In this document: positions 55,001 to 62,196 of the stretch, piece after piece
How positions within the stretch are numbered: position 1 is the stretch's first letter
Layout: each line of letters opens with the position of its first letter
DNA from: Achromobacter xylosoxidans
Lineage (GTDB): Bacteria > Pseudomonadota > Gammaproteobacteria > Burkholderiales > Burkholderiaceae_B
Reading direction: 5' to 3'
NCBI RefSeq assembly: GCF_002192695.1
Contig: NZ_MTLG01000112.1
Location: 1 to 64,000, forward strand
DNA length: 64,000 nt
Position numbers and translations under genes: made by a program
The notes under the pieces: model-generated
What the model saw: the letters and a program-made list of their open reading frames with translations, nothing else
Database searches by the model: none
Told to the model about the DNA's origin: nothing

Positions 55001-55555
55001 CACATTGGACGGGTACAGCACCGGTATGCCGCTGGCGATCAGCACGTGCTCGGACTGATGCGCCACCGACGAGGACTTGGCGGCATGATCGTCGCCCGCC
55101 AGCAGCAACACGCCGCCATGCTTCGAGCTGCCGGCGGAATTGGCGTGCTTGAGCACGTCCACCGACCGGTCCACGCCCGGCCCCTTGCCGTACCACATGC
55201 CGAACACGCCATCGCGCGCCGCGCCCGGGAACAGGTTCAGTTGCTGCGAGCCCCACACCGCCGTGGCGGCCAGGTCTTCGTTCACGCCGGGCTGGAACAC
55301 CACGTCGCTGGCCTGCAGGTGGCGCTTGGCCTTCCACAGCGCCTGGTCCAGCCCGCCCAGCGGCGAGCCGCGGTAGCCCGAGATGTAGCCGCCAGTGTTC
55401 AGGCCCGCCTGCAGGTCGCGCTGCTTCTGCAGCAGCGGCAGCCGCACCAGGGCCTGGGTGCCGCTCAGATAGATGCGGCCGTGGCTGCGGGTGTACTTGT
55501 CGTCCAGCGTCAGGCCATGGGTATCGGCCGCGCCTGCGGGGTGTGGGGCGTTCAC
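52013..55555 (-). CDS. Fused indolepyruvate ferredoxin oxidoreductase
   Basis: This 1180-residue protein joins the pyruvate-oxidoreductase alpha-type, thiamine-diphosphate (GDGTYFHSG and the following Asn motif) and gamma domains (VVIAGVGGTGVVTIGALLGA) in one chain. A Cys-rich iron-sulfur region (CEGCGDCSVQSNC, then two further Cys motifs) lies between the last two. It oxidises indolepyruvate/aryl-pyruvates to aryl-acetyl-CoA, using ferredoxin. The long single-chain form with the C-terminal extension is typical of proteobacteria. It starts with GTG at 55555 behind AGGAG and is divergent from a LysR regulator that probably controls it. Confidence 0.93.
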   Translation of the reverse strand: MNAPHPAGAADTHGLTLDDKYTRSHGRIYLSGTQALVRLPLLQKQRDLQAGLNTGGYISGYRGSPLGGLDQALWKAKRHLQASDVVFQPGVNEDLAATAVWGSQQLNLFPGAARDGVFGMWYGKGPGVDRSVDVLKHANSAGSSKHGGVLLLAGDDHAAKSSSVAHQSEHVLIASGIPVLYPSNVQEYLDYGLHGWAMSRYTGLWVAMKCVTDVVESSASVELDPERVRVVLPEDALPEGGLNIRWPDTPLAQEARLLDHKWYAALAYVRANKLNRVVLDSPQAHFGIMTAGKAYLDVRQALNDLGLDEAACREAGIRVLKVGCIWPLDAQDAREFATGLKEILVVEEKRQILEYALKEELYNWRDDVRPRVYGKFDERDNGGGEWSTPRGGWLLPARHELSPALIARAIAARLEKADLSDALRARIAARLAVIDAKEREAARPTLVEERKPWFCSGCPHNTSTRVPEGSRAVAGIGCHYMAMWMDRKTDTFSQMGGEGVAWLGQKDFTTERHIFANLGDGTYFHSGLLAIRAAVAARASITYKILYNDAVAMTGGQPVDGVLTVPQIAAQMQAEGVIRTVVVTDEPEKYAGAAALPQGVAVHHRKALDDVQRALRDIAGTTVLIYDQTCATEKRRRRKRGEYPDPPRRAFINEAVCEGCGDCSVQSNCLSVEPLDTPLGTKRRINQSSCNKDFSCVEGFCPSFVTAEGATLRKPGTGRNLPALAEPPRPTLAEIRPLGAYRVVIAGVGGTGVVTIGALLGAAAHLEGKGVTVLDMAGLAQKGGAVLSHVQLANRPADLHATRVALGEADLVIGCDALVSASPEVLSRLRPDHGRAVVNSSAAPTAAFLSQPSWRFPGAQAEAALARSTGGNCDFIEAGPLAEALLGDTIYANPLLLGYAWQQGGLPLALDSLRRAIELNGVSVEKNLAAFELGRQAAHHGAAALKPAPRAQVMALPESLDSQIQRLAQHVGAYQDEAYAARFLEAVRAVRAREAALADPQRFEVTQTVARNLAKLMTYKDEYEVARLYVDPAFKARLREQFEGEPGRDYSLRYHLAPPALARRDARGRLQKRAYGSWMGLAFRALAPMKRLRGTWLDVFGKTAERRMERQLATDYQALAEEFARTLDAANRATALELAALPDTIRGYGHVKEQNVERARVQQAELWQRYRGRARETLAA

Positions 55556-55614
55556 GCTTGTCTCCTGCGTTCCGGGTTCTTGGTGTTTTGCCGCAGTGTA
55601 GGAAGCGAGTTGGC

Positions 55615-55653
55615 TATCGTATATTCATATATTCAGGTATCAGATATTCGATA
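55615..55653. promoter_or_regulatory. AT-rich operator candidate between IOR and LysR genes
   Basis: In a GC-rich background this stretch is very AT-rich. It holds three ATATTC repeats (55621, 55629, 55644) and an imperfect inverted repeat with TATCG at 55615-55619 and CGATA at 55649-55653. It ends 5 nt before the LysR start codon. LysR proteins usually bind such sites; it probably also contains the promoters. Confidence 0.55.
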
Positions 55654-55658
55654 AACAC

Positions 55659-56564
55659 ATGGCTAACGACGTCACCCTGCGCCAGTTGCGCTACTTCGCG
55701 GCGGCCGCCCGGACTGGCCGGTTCTCCATGGCCGCCGCCGACGAACACGTCTCGCAATCCGCGGTCACCAACGCGGTCCTAGCCCTGGAGGCGCAGCTGG
55801 GCGTGCGGCTGTTCGACCGCCATCCGCATGGCGTCACCCTGACGCCCGAAGGACATAACTTCCACCAGCGCGCGCGCGAGGTGCTCGACTCCCTGGACGA
55901 CGCCCTGCGCGAGCCCGGCTTTCAGCGCTATGCGCTGCGCGGCGCGGTGCGCATCGCAGCGTCCTACACAGTGCTGGGCTACTTCCTGCCCGACCTGCTG
56001 GCGCGCTTCAGGCGGCGCTATCCCGATGTGGAGCTGGACCTGGTCGACCTGGACCGGCCCGAGATCGAAGCCGCCGTGGCCAGCGGCGAGGTCGAACTGG
56101 GCGTGGCGCTGCTGTCCAATGTGGAACGGCGCGAACGCTTCGGACATCAGGTGCTGGTACGCTCGCGGCGGCAGCTGTGGACCGCGTCCGGCCATCCGCT
56201 GGCGCAGGCATCGGCGCCGTCGCTGGCCGACATTGCCGCCTATCCCTACATCCTGCTGGAAATGGACGAAGGCGAACGCTCCGCGCTGGCCTATTGGCGC
56301 GCCCACGGCCTGCAGCCCGACATCGCCTTCCGCACGCGCTCGATGGAGGCGCTGCGCGGGCTGGTCGCGCATGGCTTCGGCGTCACCATGCTGTCGGACA
56401 TGGTCTACCGTCCGTGGTCGCTGGAGGGCCGCAAGATCGAGGCCGTGCCCATCACCGATGCGGTCCCGCCCATGGAGGCGGGCCTGCTGTGGCATCCGCA
56501 AGCGCGGCTGGCCAAGCCCGCCGAAGCCTTCCGCCAGTTCATGATCTACGCCTGCGGCGTCTAG
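55659..56564 (+). CDS. LysR-family transcriptional regulator
   Basis: This 301-residue protein has an N-terminal winged helix-turn-helix (LRQLRYFAAAARTGRFSMAAADEHVSQSAVTNAVLALE segment) and a periplasmic-binding-type effector domain. It is divergent from the indolepyruvate oxidoreductase gene, with the operator candidate just upstream, so it is probably its regulator. The ligand is unknown. Confidence 0.92.
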   Translation: MANDVTLRQLRYFAAAARTGRFSMAAADEHVSQSAVTNAVLALEAQLGVRLFDRHPHGVTLTPEGHNFHQRAREVLDSLDDALREPGFQRYALRGAVRIAASYTVLGYFLPDLLARFRRRYPDVELDLVDLDRPEIEAAVASGEVELGVALLSNVERRERFGHQVLVRSRRQLWTASGHPLAQASAPSLADIAAYPYILLEMDEGERSALAYWRAHGLQPDIAFRTRSMEALRGLVAHGFGVTMLSDMVYRPWSLEGRKIEAVPITDAVPPMEAGLLWHPQARLAKPAEAFRQFMIYACGV

Positions 56565-56585
56565 CGCCGCAGCACGCCCGGCCCG

Positions 56586-57494
56586 CTACACCAGGATCGC
56601 GCCCTTGCGGCGCGTGAACTGGGCCAATGAACGCAAGGCCAGCGCATGCATGGCCGCCACCGACGGCAGCAGCGTTTCTTCCTTGCGGGTCAGCACGCCA
56701 ACGATGCGCTCGACCGTGGGTTCGGCCAGCGGCACGAAGGCCAGTCCGGTCGCGGCCGCCGGCCGCGCCAGCACCGGCAGCACGGTCACGCCCAGGCCGC
56801 TCACCACGCTGGCCAAGAGCGACGCGCGGTTCGACACCACCATGAACGGGTCTTCGATGGCGCCGCCCAACTGCCGGTTCTTCAGCGTGTCGAAGGTGGC
56901 ATTGCCTATCAGGCGCTCGCCTGCCAGCGCGGACCAGGGCACCGGTCCGCGGCGCCGCGCCAGCGGATGGCTCTTGCGGCACACCAGGCCGAACGCGTCG
57001 CGCGCCACCGGCGCGAACGCTACCTCCGCGGTGCGCGGCACCTGCCCCGCCACCCCTACCTGCACCTCGCCGCTCAGCACCAGCCGGTGCACGTCCTGCG
57101 AAGACTCGTCGATGGCGCGGATGCGGATCGCGGGGTGGCTGCGCGCGTAGCGCTCCAGCAGGCGCGGCAGCCACTCGTCGGCCAGCGACGGCATCACCGC
57201 CAACGACACCGGCCCCTGGCTGCCCAGGCCGAACTGGCGCGCCGCGTCCAGCACCCGGTCGTGGGTGGACAACAGTTCGCGGAACAGCGGGGCCACCGCG
57301 ATGCCCAGGGGCGTGAGCTGCGCCCGCTTGCCGGGCTCGAACAGCGGGGCGCCCAGTTGCTGCTCCAGATCCTGCATGGCCGCCGACACGGCCGCCTGCG
57401 AGCGAAACGTGCCTTCGGCCGCCAGGCGGAAACTGCCGTGGTCGGCCGCCAGCAGGAACTGGCGCAAGTGCTGGATTTTCAAGGGCGCGGACAT
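56586..57494 (-). CDS. LysR-family transcriptional regulator
   Basis: This 302-residue protein has the LysR helix-turn-helix at residues 5-60 (LRQFLLAADHGSFRLAAEGTFRSQAAVSAAMQDLE region) and a substrate-binding-like C-terminal domain. It is divergent from the AA_synth/hydrolase/Bug operon across 126 bp containing two perfect palindromes, so it is the probable regulator of that operon. Confidence 0.92.
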   Translation of the reverse strand: MSAPLKIQHLRQFLLAADHGSFRLAAEGTFRSQAAVSAAMQDLEQQLGAPLFEPGKRAQLTPLGIAVAPLFRELLSTHDRVLDAARQFGLGSQGPVSLAVMPSLADEWLPRLLERYARSHPAIRIRAIDESSQDVHRLVLSGEVQVGVAGQVPRTAEVAFAPVARDAFGLVCRKSHPLARRRGPVPWSALAGERLIGNATFDTLKNRQLGGAIEDPFMVVSNRASLLASVVSGLGVTVLPVLARPAAATGLAFVPLAEPTVERIVGVLTRKEETLLPSVAAMHALALRSLAQFTRRKGAILV

Positions 57495-57507
57495 GGATTC
57501 AAGCTAG

Positions 57508-57547
57508 CGGAAAATTCGGATTTTCCGAAATTAACTTGAGTTAATTT
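57508..57547. promoter_or_regulatory. Two adjacent perfect palindromes in LysR/AA_synth intergenic region
   Basis: Palindrome 1 is CGGAAAAT (57508-57515), TCGG, ATTTTCCG (57520-57527). Palindrome 2 is AAATTAACT (57528-57536), TG, AGTTAATTT (57539-57547). Both are perfect, touch each other and stand out in GC-rich DNA. Palindrome 2 contains T-N11-A spacings as used by LysR proteins. They begin 14 nt from the LysR start codon. Confidence 0.75.
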
Positions 57548-57620
57548 GGATTGTCAAAACTCCGCCCGCCACCCAACAATGGCCGCGTCTTTCATTCCTA
57601 CAGGTACTGGAGCAGCGGTT

Positions 57621-58214
57621 ATGTCTTTGCAAGTGCGCAAGGTAGTCAGCTATGTGGAAAAAACCCTGATCGAAGGCGGCCGCGAGGCCGAACGCCCGCT
57701 GGTGATGGTCATCGCCGCGGCCGTGATCCGCAATCCCTGGGCGGGCCTGCCGTTCCAGGAAGACCTGCGGCCCAAGATCCTGGAAGCCGCGCCGCCGCTG
57801 GGCGAGCTGCTGGTCGCGGAAATCCTGCGCCAGGCCGGCTCGGCCGATCAGGTCGAAGCCTATGGCAAGGCCGCCGTGGTCGGCACGGCTGGCGAAGTCG
57901 AACACGCCTCGGCCCTGATCCACACGCTGCGCTTTGGCAACGCCTATCGCGGCGCGGTCGGCGGCACCAGCTACCTGAGCTTCACCAATATGCGCGGCGG
58001 CCCCGGCTGCGTGATCACCGTGCCCCTGATGCACAAGCTGGACGAGGGCCTGCGCTCGCACTACCTGACCGTGCAGACCACCATCAACGACGCGCCCGCC
58101 CCCGACGAAATCGTGATCGCCCTGGGCGCGGCGACCTCGGGCCGTCCGCATCACCGGATCGGCAACCGCTACTCCGACCTGCAGGAACTCGAACGCGAGG
58201 CACAGGCCAAATGA
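57621..58214 (+). CDS. AA_synth (PF06684-type) family protein
   Basis: This 197-residue protein matches the 'amino acid synthesis' family (PF06684), with ERPLVMVIAAAVIRNPWAG near the N-terminus and GRPHHRIG near the end. The family is found beside hydrolases and oxidoreductases of catabolic operons; the biochemical role is not established. ATG 57621 is used; its last codon overlaps the hydrolase start (ATGA). Divergent from the LysR gene. Confidence 0.85.
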   Translation: MSLQVRKVVSYVEKTLIEGGREAERPLVMVIAAAVIRNPWAGLPFQEDLRPKILEAAPPLGELLVAEILRQAGSADQVEAYGKAAVVGTAGEVEHASALIHTLRFGNAYRGAVGGTSYLSFTNMRGGPGCVITVPLMHKLDEGLRSHYLTVQTTINDAPAPDEIVIALGAATSGRPHHRIGNRYSDLQELEREAQAK

Positions 58215-58999
58215 GCGCGCATTTTCGGCGTTCGGGCCGCGGCGAACCGCTGGTGCTGCTGCACGGCGTCGGCCTGGACCACACCTTGTGGGACGATCTG
58301 GCGCCGCTGCTGGAGCCCCATTTCGAAGTGCTGCGCTACGACATGCTGGGCCATGGCCGCGCCCCCGCCGTCGCCGATGGGGTGACGGTGCAGGACTACA
58401 TCGCGCAGCTGGACGCGGAACTGGATCGCGCCGGCTGGCAAAACGCCAATCTGCTGGGCTATTCCATGGGCGGCCTGATCGCGGGCGCCTATGCCGCCGC
58501 GCGCCCGCAACGCGTCACGCGCCTGGCCTTGCTGAGCACGGTGTTCCGCCGCAGCGCGGACGAAACACGCGCCGTGCTGGCGCGGCTGGAAGCAGCTGCC
58601 ACGCAGGATCCCGCAGCCGCGGCCCAGGTCTCGCTGCAGCGCTGGTTCACGCCCGAGTTCCAGGCCCGGCGTCCCGAGCGCGTGGCCAGCATCGGCCAGC
58701 GCCTGTTGGACAACGACCGCGCCAGCTTCCTGGCGGCATACCGCGTGTTCGCGCAGGGAGACCCGATCCTGGCGCAGGCCGCGCCAGACATCGCCTGCCC
58801 CGCGCTGGCGCTGACCGGCGAACTGGACGTCGGCTCGACCCCGCGCATGACACGGGAACTGGCCGAAGCGCTGCCCCATGCGCAGGCGCAGGTGGTGCCG
58901 GGCCAGCGACACATGCTGCCGGTGGAGGAACCCGCCATCGTGGCGGCGGCGCTGCATGGATTTTTTCTGCCGGCTGCCGGCGCGCCAAGCGCGGCCTAG
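58211..58999 (+). CDS. Alpha/beta-hydrolase
   Basis: This 262-residue protein of the alpha/beta-hydrolase fold has HGVGLDHTLW (oxyanion region), the nucleophile GYSMGG (Ser) and a late GQRHMLPVEEP (catalytic His). It resembles enol-lactonases/esterases of aromatic catabolism, but the substrate cannot be named. ATG overlaps the AA_synth stop by 4 nt, so the two genes are coupled. Confidence 0.88.
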   Translation: MSAHFRRSGRGEPLVLLHGVGLDHTLWDDLAPLLEPHFEVLRYDMLGHGRAPAVADGVTVQDYIAQLDAELDRAGWQNANLLGYSMGGLIAGAYAAARPQRVTRLALLSTVFRRSADETRAVLARLEAAATQDPAAAAQVSLQRWFTPEFQARRPERVASIGQRLLDNDRASFLAAYRVFAQGDPILAQAAPDIACPALALTGELDVGSTPRMTRELAEALPHAQAQVVPGQRHMLPVEEPAIVAAALHGFFLPAAGAPSAA

Positions 59000-59030
59000 C
59001 CCGCGTAGAGTGGATACGGAGACAAACAAT

Positions 59031-60002
59031 ATGAATCGCAGAACCATCCTGAAGAACATGGCGGCCCTGGCGCTCACGCCGCTGGGCGCAGCGCTCGGCG
59101 GCGCCGCCAGCGCGCGCGAAGCCCCTTTGCGCGTCATCGTGCCCTTCCCGCCCGGCGGCGGCACCGACGTGCTGGGCCGTGTGATCGCGGCCACGCTGGA
59201 AGGCGCGCTGGATCGCCCGGTGGTGGTCGAGAACAAGCCCGGCGCCAGCGGCATGCTGGGCGCCGACTACACCGCCAACGGCGCCAAGGACGGCAGCGTG
59301 CTGCTGTTCGCCGGCCTGGTGCCTTCGGTGCGCTACTACGCCCGGCCGCCCGAGGACGTGCTCAAGCAGCTGGCGCCCGTCTGCCCCATTGCCCGTTCGC
59401 CCTACATGGTGGCGGTCAACGCCGACCTGCCGGCCAAGACCCTGGGCGAACTGGTTGCCCAGGCCAAGCGCGAACCCAAGGGACTGACCTTCGGCTCTCC
59501 CGGCAACGCCACGCCGCAGCATCTGGCCACCGAGCTGCTGCAGGCCGCCTGCGGCATCGACATGCTGCACGTGCCTTACCGCGGCACGGGCCCGATGATG
59601 ACGGACCTGCTGGGCGGGCAGATCCAGGTGGTGGTCGCCACCGTCGCGGCGGTGGAGCCCTATCTGCAAGGCGGGCGCCTGCGCGTGCTGGCCGTGACCA
59701 GTCCGGAGCGCCTGACCAAGTACCCGGACATCCCGACGGTGGCGGAAGGCGGCTACCCCGGCTTCTCGGCGCAGATCCAGTTCGGCACCTATTGCGCGGC
59801 CGGCACGCCGGATGCCGCCATTGCGGCGCTGAACCAGGGCATAAACCGCGCGTTGCAGACCGAGACGGTGCGCGCCAAGCTGGGCGAACAGGGCTTCCAG
59901 CCCACCGGCGGCACGCCCGCGCAGCTGCAACAGGCGCTGCTGGCGGAAATTCGCGACGTGGCGGGGCTGGTGCAGGCCGGCAAGGTCAAGGTCGACCTGT
60001 AG
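59031..60002 (+). CDS. Bug-family (tripartite tricarboxylate) solute-binding protein
   Basis: This 323-residue protein has a twin-arginine-like signal peptide (NRRTILKN, cleavage near AASA, residue 28) and the Bug/TctC fold with IVPFPPGGGTDVLGR, VENKPGASG and LHVPYRGTGPMM. Bug proteins capture organic acids or related small ligands in the periplasm; the family is greatly expanded in Bordetella and relatives. It is 31 nt after the hydrolase, so probably in the same operon and reading the same compound class. Confidence 0.9.
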   Translation: MNRRTILKNMAALALTPLGAALGGAASAREAPLRVIVPFPPGGGTDVLGRVIAATLEGALDRPVVVENKPGASGMLGADYTANGAKDGSVLLFAGLVPSVRYYARPPEDVLKQLAPVCPIARSPYMVAVNADLPAKTLGELVAQAKREPKGLTFGSPGNATPQHLATELLQAACGIDMLHVPYRGTGPMMTDLLGGQIQVVVATVAAVEPYLQGGRLRVLAVTSPERLTKYPDIPTVAEGGYPGFSAQIQFGTYCAAGTPDAAIAALNQGINRALQTETVRAKLGEQGFQPTGGTPAQLQQALLAEIRDVAGLVQAGKVKVDL

Positions 60003-60020
60003 CGTCCCCCATAGGCACTG

Positions 60021-60038
60021 ATGCTGGATAACCAGCAT
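60021..60038 (+). terminator. Hairpin after the Bug-receptor gene
   Basis: ATGCTGG (60021-60027) and CCAGCAT (60032-60038) form a perfect 7-bp stem with an ATAA loop, followed by TTT, 18 nt after the stop codon. It is a plausible intrinsic terminator with a short U-tract. Confidence 0.6.
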
Positions 60039-60109
60039 TTACAGGCGTGTCGTCCTCTGTGCATGCTGCCCGTTGATCCGGCGCAGATCGGGCGCAACAT
60101 GGAGACGAC

Positions 60110-62002
60110 ATGCCTAGTCAGGAATCCCTGCACTCCGCCCATATCCGCGAGATCGAGCAAGTCGGCCTGGGCCGGCCCACGCAACGCGACGCGCACGTGG
60201 TCAACAGCTGGCTGCGCTGCCTGGACCAGTACCGGCTGGACCCCGCCCAGGCCTGCGAGGCCTATATCGTGCCGGATGGCCGGCTGCGCGAACACCGCCA
60301 GCAGTCCGAAGCGCTGATCTCCATCGCACGGTCCGGCCTGGACCATCTGTTCCGCCAGGTCGCCGGCCAGAACTACGTGCTGCTGCTGGCCGACCGCCAG
60401 GGCGTCACCGTGGAATTCCTGGGCGATGCGCAGCAGACCGCCAGCCTGCGCAAGGCCGGGCTCTATCTGGGGTCGGAATGGTCGGAGCGCCGCGCCGGCA
60501 CCTGCGCCGTGGGCGCCTGCCTGGAGAGCGGCGAAGCCCTCACCATCCACCAGAGCGATCACTTCGACAACACCCATACGCCGCTGTCCTGCACCGCCGC
60601 GCCGATCTACAGCGCCGATGGCGAACTCGCGGCGGTGCTGGACATTTCGCTGCTCAGTTCGCCCATCCTTAAAGCCAGCCAGAACCTGGCGCTGCACCTG
60701 GTCACCAGCACCACGCGGCGCATCGAGATGGCCAACCTGATGGCGCGCACCAGCAATGAATGGGTACTGCGTTTCGCGCGCTCGCCCGAATTCCTGGACG
60801 TGGACCCGGAGGCCGCGATCTCGCTGGACGGCTCCGGCCGCATCCTGGGCATGACGCATACCGGCGCCAAGCTGCTGGCGCGCGCGGCTGGCCTGGACTG
60901 GCGCAATCCCGCCAGTCTGATCGGCCAGCCCGTCACCCGTTTCTTCGACGTGCAGCTGGACGATCTGCCGCGCTACACCCGCGCCCATGCGCCGCAACAG
61001 CGCCTGATCGCTGCGCGCGACGGCAACGCGCTGTTCGCGCATGCCATCGAACCCAACCGGCACTCGCGCGGCGCCAGCGTCGCGGTGCGTGGCGCGCCGT
61101 CGGCGCTGCGCGGACTGGACGGAGGCGACGCCCGCATGGCGGCCATGCTGACGCGCGCCGCCAAGCTGGCCCGGCAGGGGCTGCCCATCCTGCTGCAAGG
61201 CGAAACCGGGGTCGGCAAGGAATACCTGGCTCGCGCCATCCACGACGGCAGCCAGCGCACCGGGCGCTTCGTCGCCGTGAACTGCGCGGCGATCCCGGAA
61301 TCCCTGATCGAAAGCGAGTTGTTCGGCTACCTGCCGGGGGCCTATACCGGCGCGGCGGCCAAGGGCCGCAAGGGACTGATCGAGGAGTCCGACGGCGGCA
61401 CCCTGTTCCTGGACGAGATCGGCGACATGCCGCTGGCGCTGCAAAGCCGCCTGTTGCGCGTGCTGGCCGAATCCGAGGTCACACCCATCGGCGCCAACAC
61501 CCCGCGCGCGGTACGCCTGTGCCTGGTGTCGGCCTCGCACCGCGACCTGGCCGCGCTGGTGCGCGAGGGGCGCTTCCGCGAAGACCTCTACTACCGCATC
61601 AACGCCGCCACGCTGACCGTGCCGCCGCTGCGCGAACGCGCCGACCTGGAATGGCTGATCGCCCGCCTGCTGGCGCGCCACCAGGACGAGTCCGGCGCCC
61701 CCGTGCTGGCGCCCGCCGCGCTGATGGCGTTGAAGGCGCATGCCTGGCCCGGCAACATCCGCGAACTCGCCAACGCCATCGCGGTCGCCGCCGCGCTGTG
61801 CGAGAACGGCGTGATCGAACCCGCCGACCTGCCCGACGCGCTGGCGCCGGCCGTGGCGGCCGCCGGCCCCGAAGAAGCCGCCTTGCGCGCCATGCTGGCC
61901 AGTTGCGGCGGCAATGTCTCCGAAGCCGCGCGGCGCCTGGGCGTGGACCGGTCCACCGTCCATCGCCAGATGCGGCGCCACGGCCTGGCCTCGCGCACCT
62001 GA
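60110..62002 (+). CDS. Sigma-54-dependent regulator (AcoR-like)
   Basis: This 630-residue enhancer-binding protein has an N-terminal GAF-like sensor (about 80-200), a PAS-like segment (about 215-310), an AAA+ domain with Walker A GETGVGKE (near 364), the sigma-54 contact loop GAYTGA at 410-415 (GAFTGA variant) and LFLDEIGDM, and a Fis-type helix-turn-helix at the end (NVSEAARRLGVDRSTVHRQM). It acts with RNA polymerase-sigma54. It lies directly upstream of a monooxygenase gene with a sigma-54 promoter and is very probably its activator. GGAGA precedes ATG 60110. Confidence 0.92.
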   Translation: MPSQESLHSAHIREIEQVGLGRPTQRDAHVVNSWLRCLDQYRLDPAQACEAYIVPDGRLREHRQQSEALISIARSGLDHLFRQVAGQNYVLLLADRQGVTVEFLGDAQQTASLRKAGLYLGSEWSERRAGTCAVGACLESGEALTIHQSDHFDNTHTPLSCTAAPIYSADGELAAVLDISLLSSPILKASQNLALHLVTSTTRRIEMANLMARTSNEWVLRFARSPEFLDVDPEAAISLDGSGRILGMTHTGAKLLARAAGLDWRNPASLIGQPVTRFFDVQLDDLPRYTRAHAPQQRLIAARDGNALFAHAIEPNRHSRGASVAVRGAPSALRGLDGGDARMAAMLTRAAKLARQGLPILLQGETGVGKEYLARAIHDGSQRTGRFVAVNCAAIPESLIESELFGYLPGAYTGAAAKGRKGLIEESDGGTLFLDEIGDMPLALQSRLLRVLAESEVTPIGANTPRAVRLCLVSASHRDLAALVREGRFREDLYYRINAATLTVPPLRERADLEWLIARLLARHQDESGAPVLAPAALMALKAHAWPGNIRELANAIAVAAALCENGVIEPADLPDALAPAVAAAGPEEAALRAMLASCGGNVSEAARRLGVDRSTVHRQMRRHGLASRT

Positions 62003-62004
62003 GG

Positions 62005-62042
62005 CGCCACACCCTCGCGCCACAGGTGTGGCGTGACGCCAC
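62005..62042. promoter_or_regulatory. Inverted repeats, candidate enhancer site of the sigma-54 activator
   Basis: CGCCACACC (62005-62013) pairs with GGTGTGGCG (62025-62033). Overlapping it, GTGGCGT (62028-62034) pairs with ACGCCAC (62036-62042). CGCCAC occurs three times (62005, 62018, 62037). The site lies just after the regulator's stop codon, and its centre is about 80 bp upstream of the expected monooxygenase transcript start, a usual place for an upstream activating sequence. A terminator role for the first stem is possible, but no T-run follows. Confidence 0.55.
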
Positions 62043-62075
62043 GGCATCCAGCCCTGCCTTCCCGGGCGCGACAAC

Positions 62076-62091
62076 TGGCACGCCGATTGCT
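62076..62091 (+). promoter_or_regulatory. Sigma-54 (-24/-12) promoter of the monooxygenase gene
   Basis: TGGCACG (62076-62082), four bases, then TTGCT (62087-62091) match the sigma-54 consensus TGGCACG-N4-TTGCW exactly. The expected start is near 62102, leaving about a 95-nt leader before ATG 62197. Confidence 0.88.
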
Positions 62092-62196
62092 TGATCGTTA
62101 TCGACGCCCACCGGCCGGCACAGGCCGGGGCCGCCAGCGGACCATGCCCCGGTCCGCCACGACAACGATCGCCCGCCACGGGCAAGGAGACTAGAC

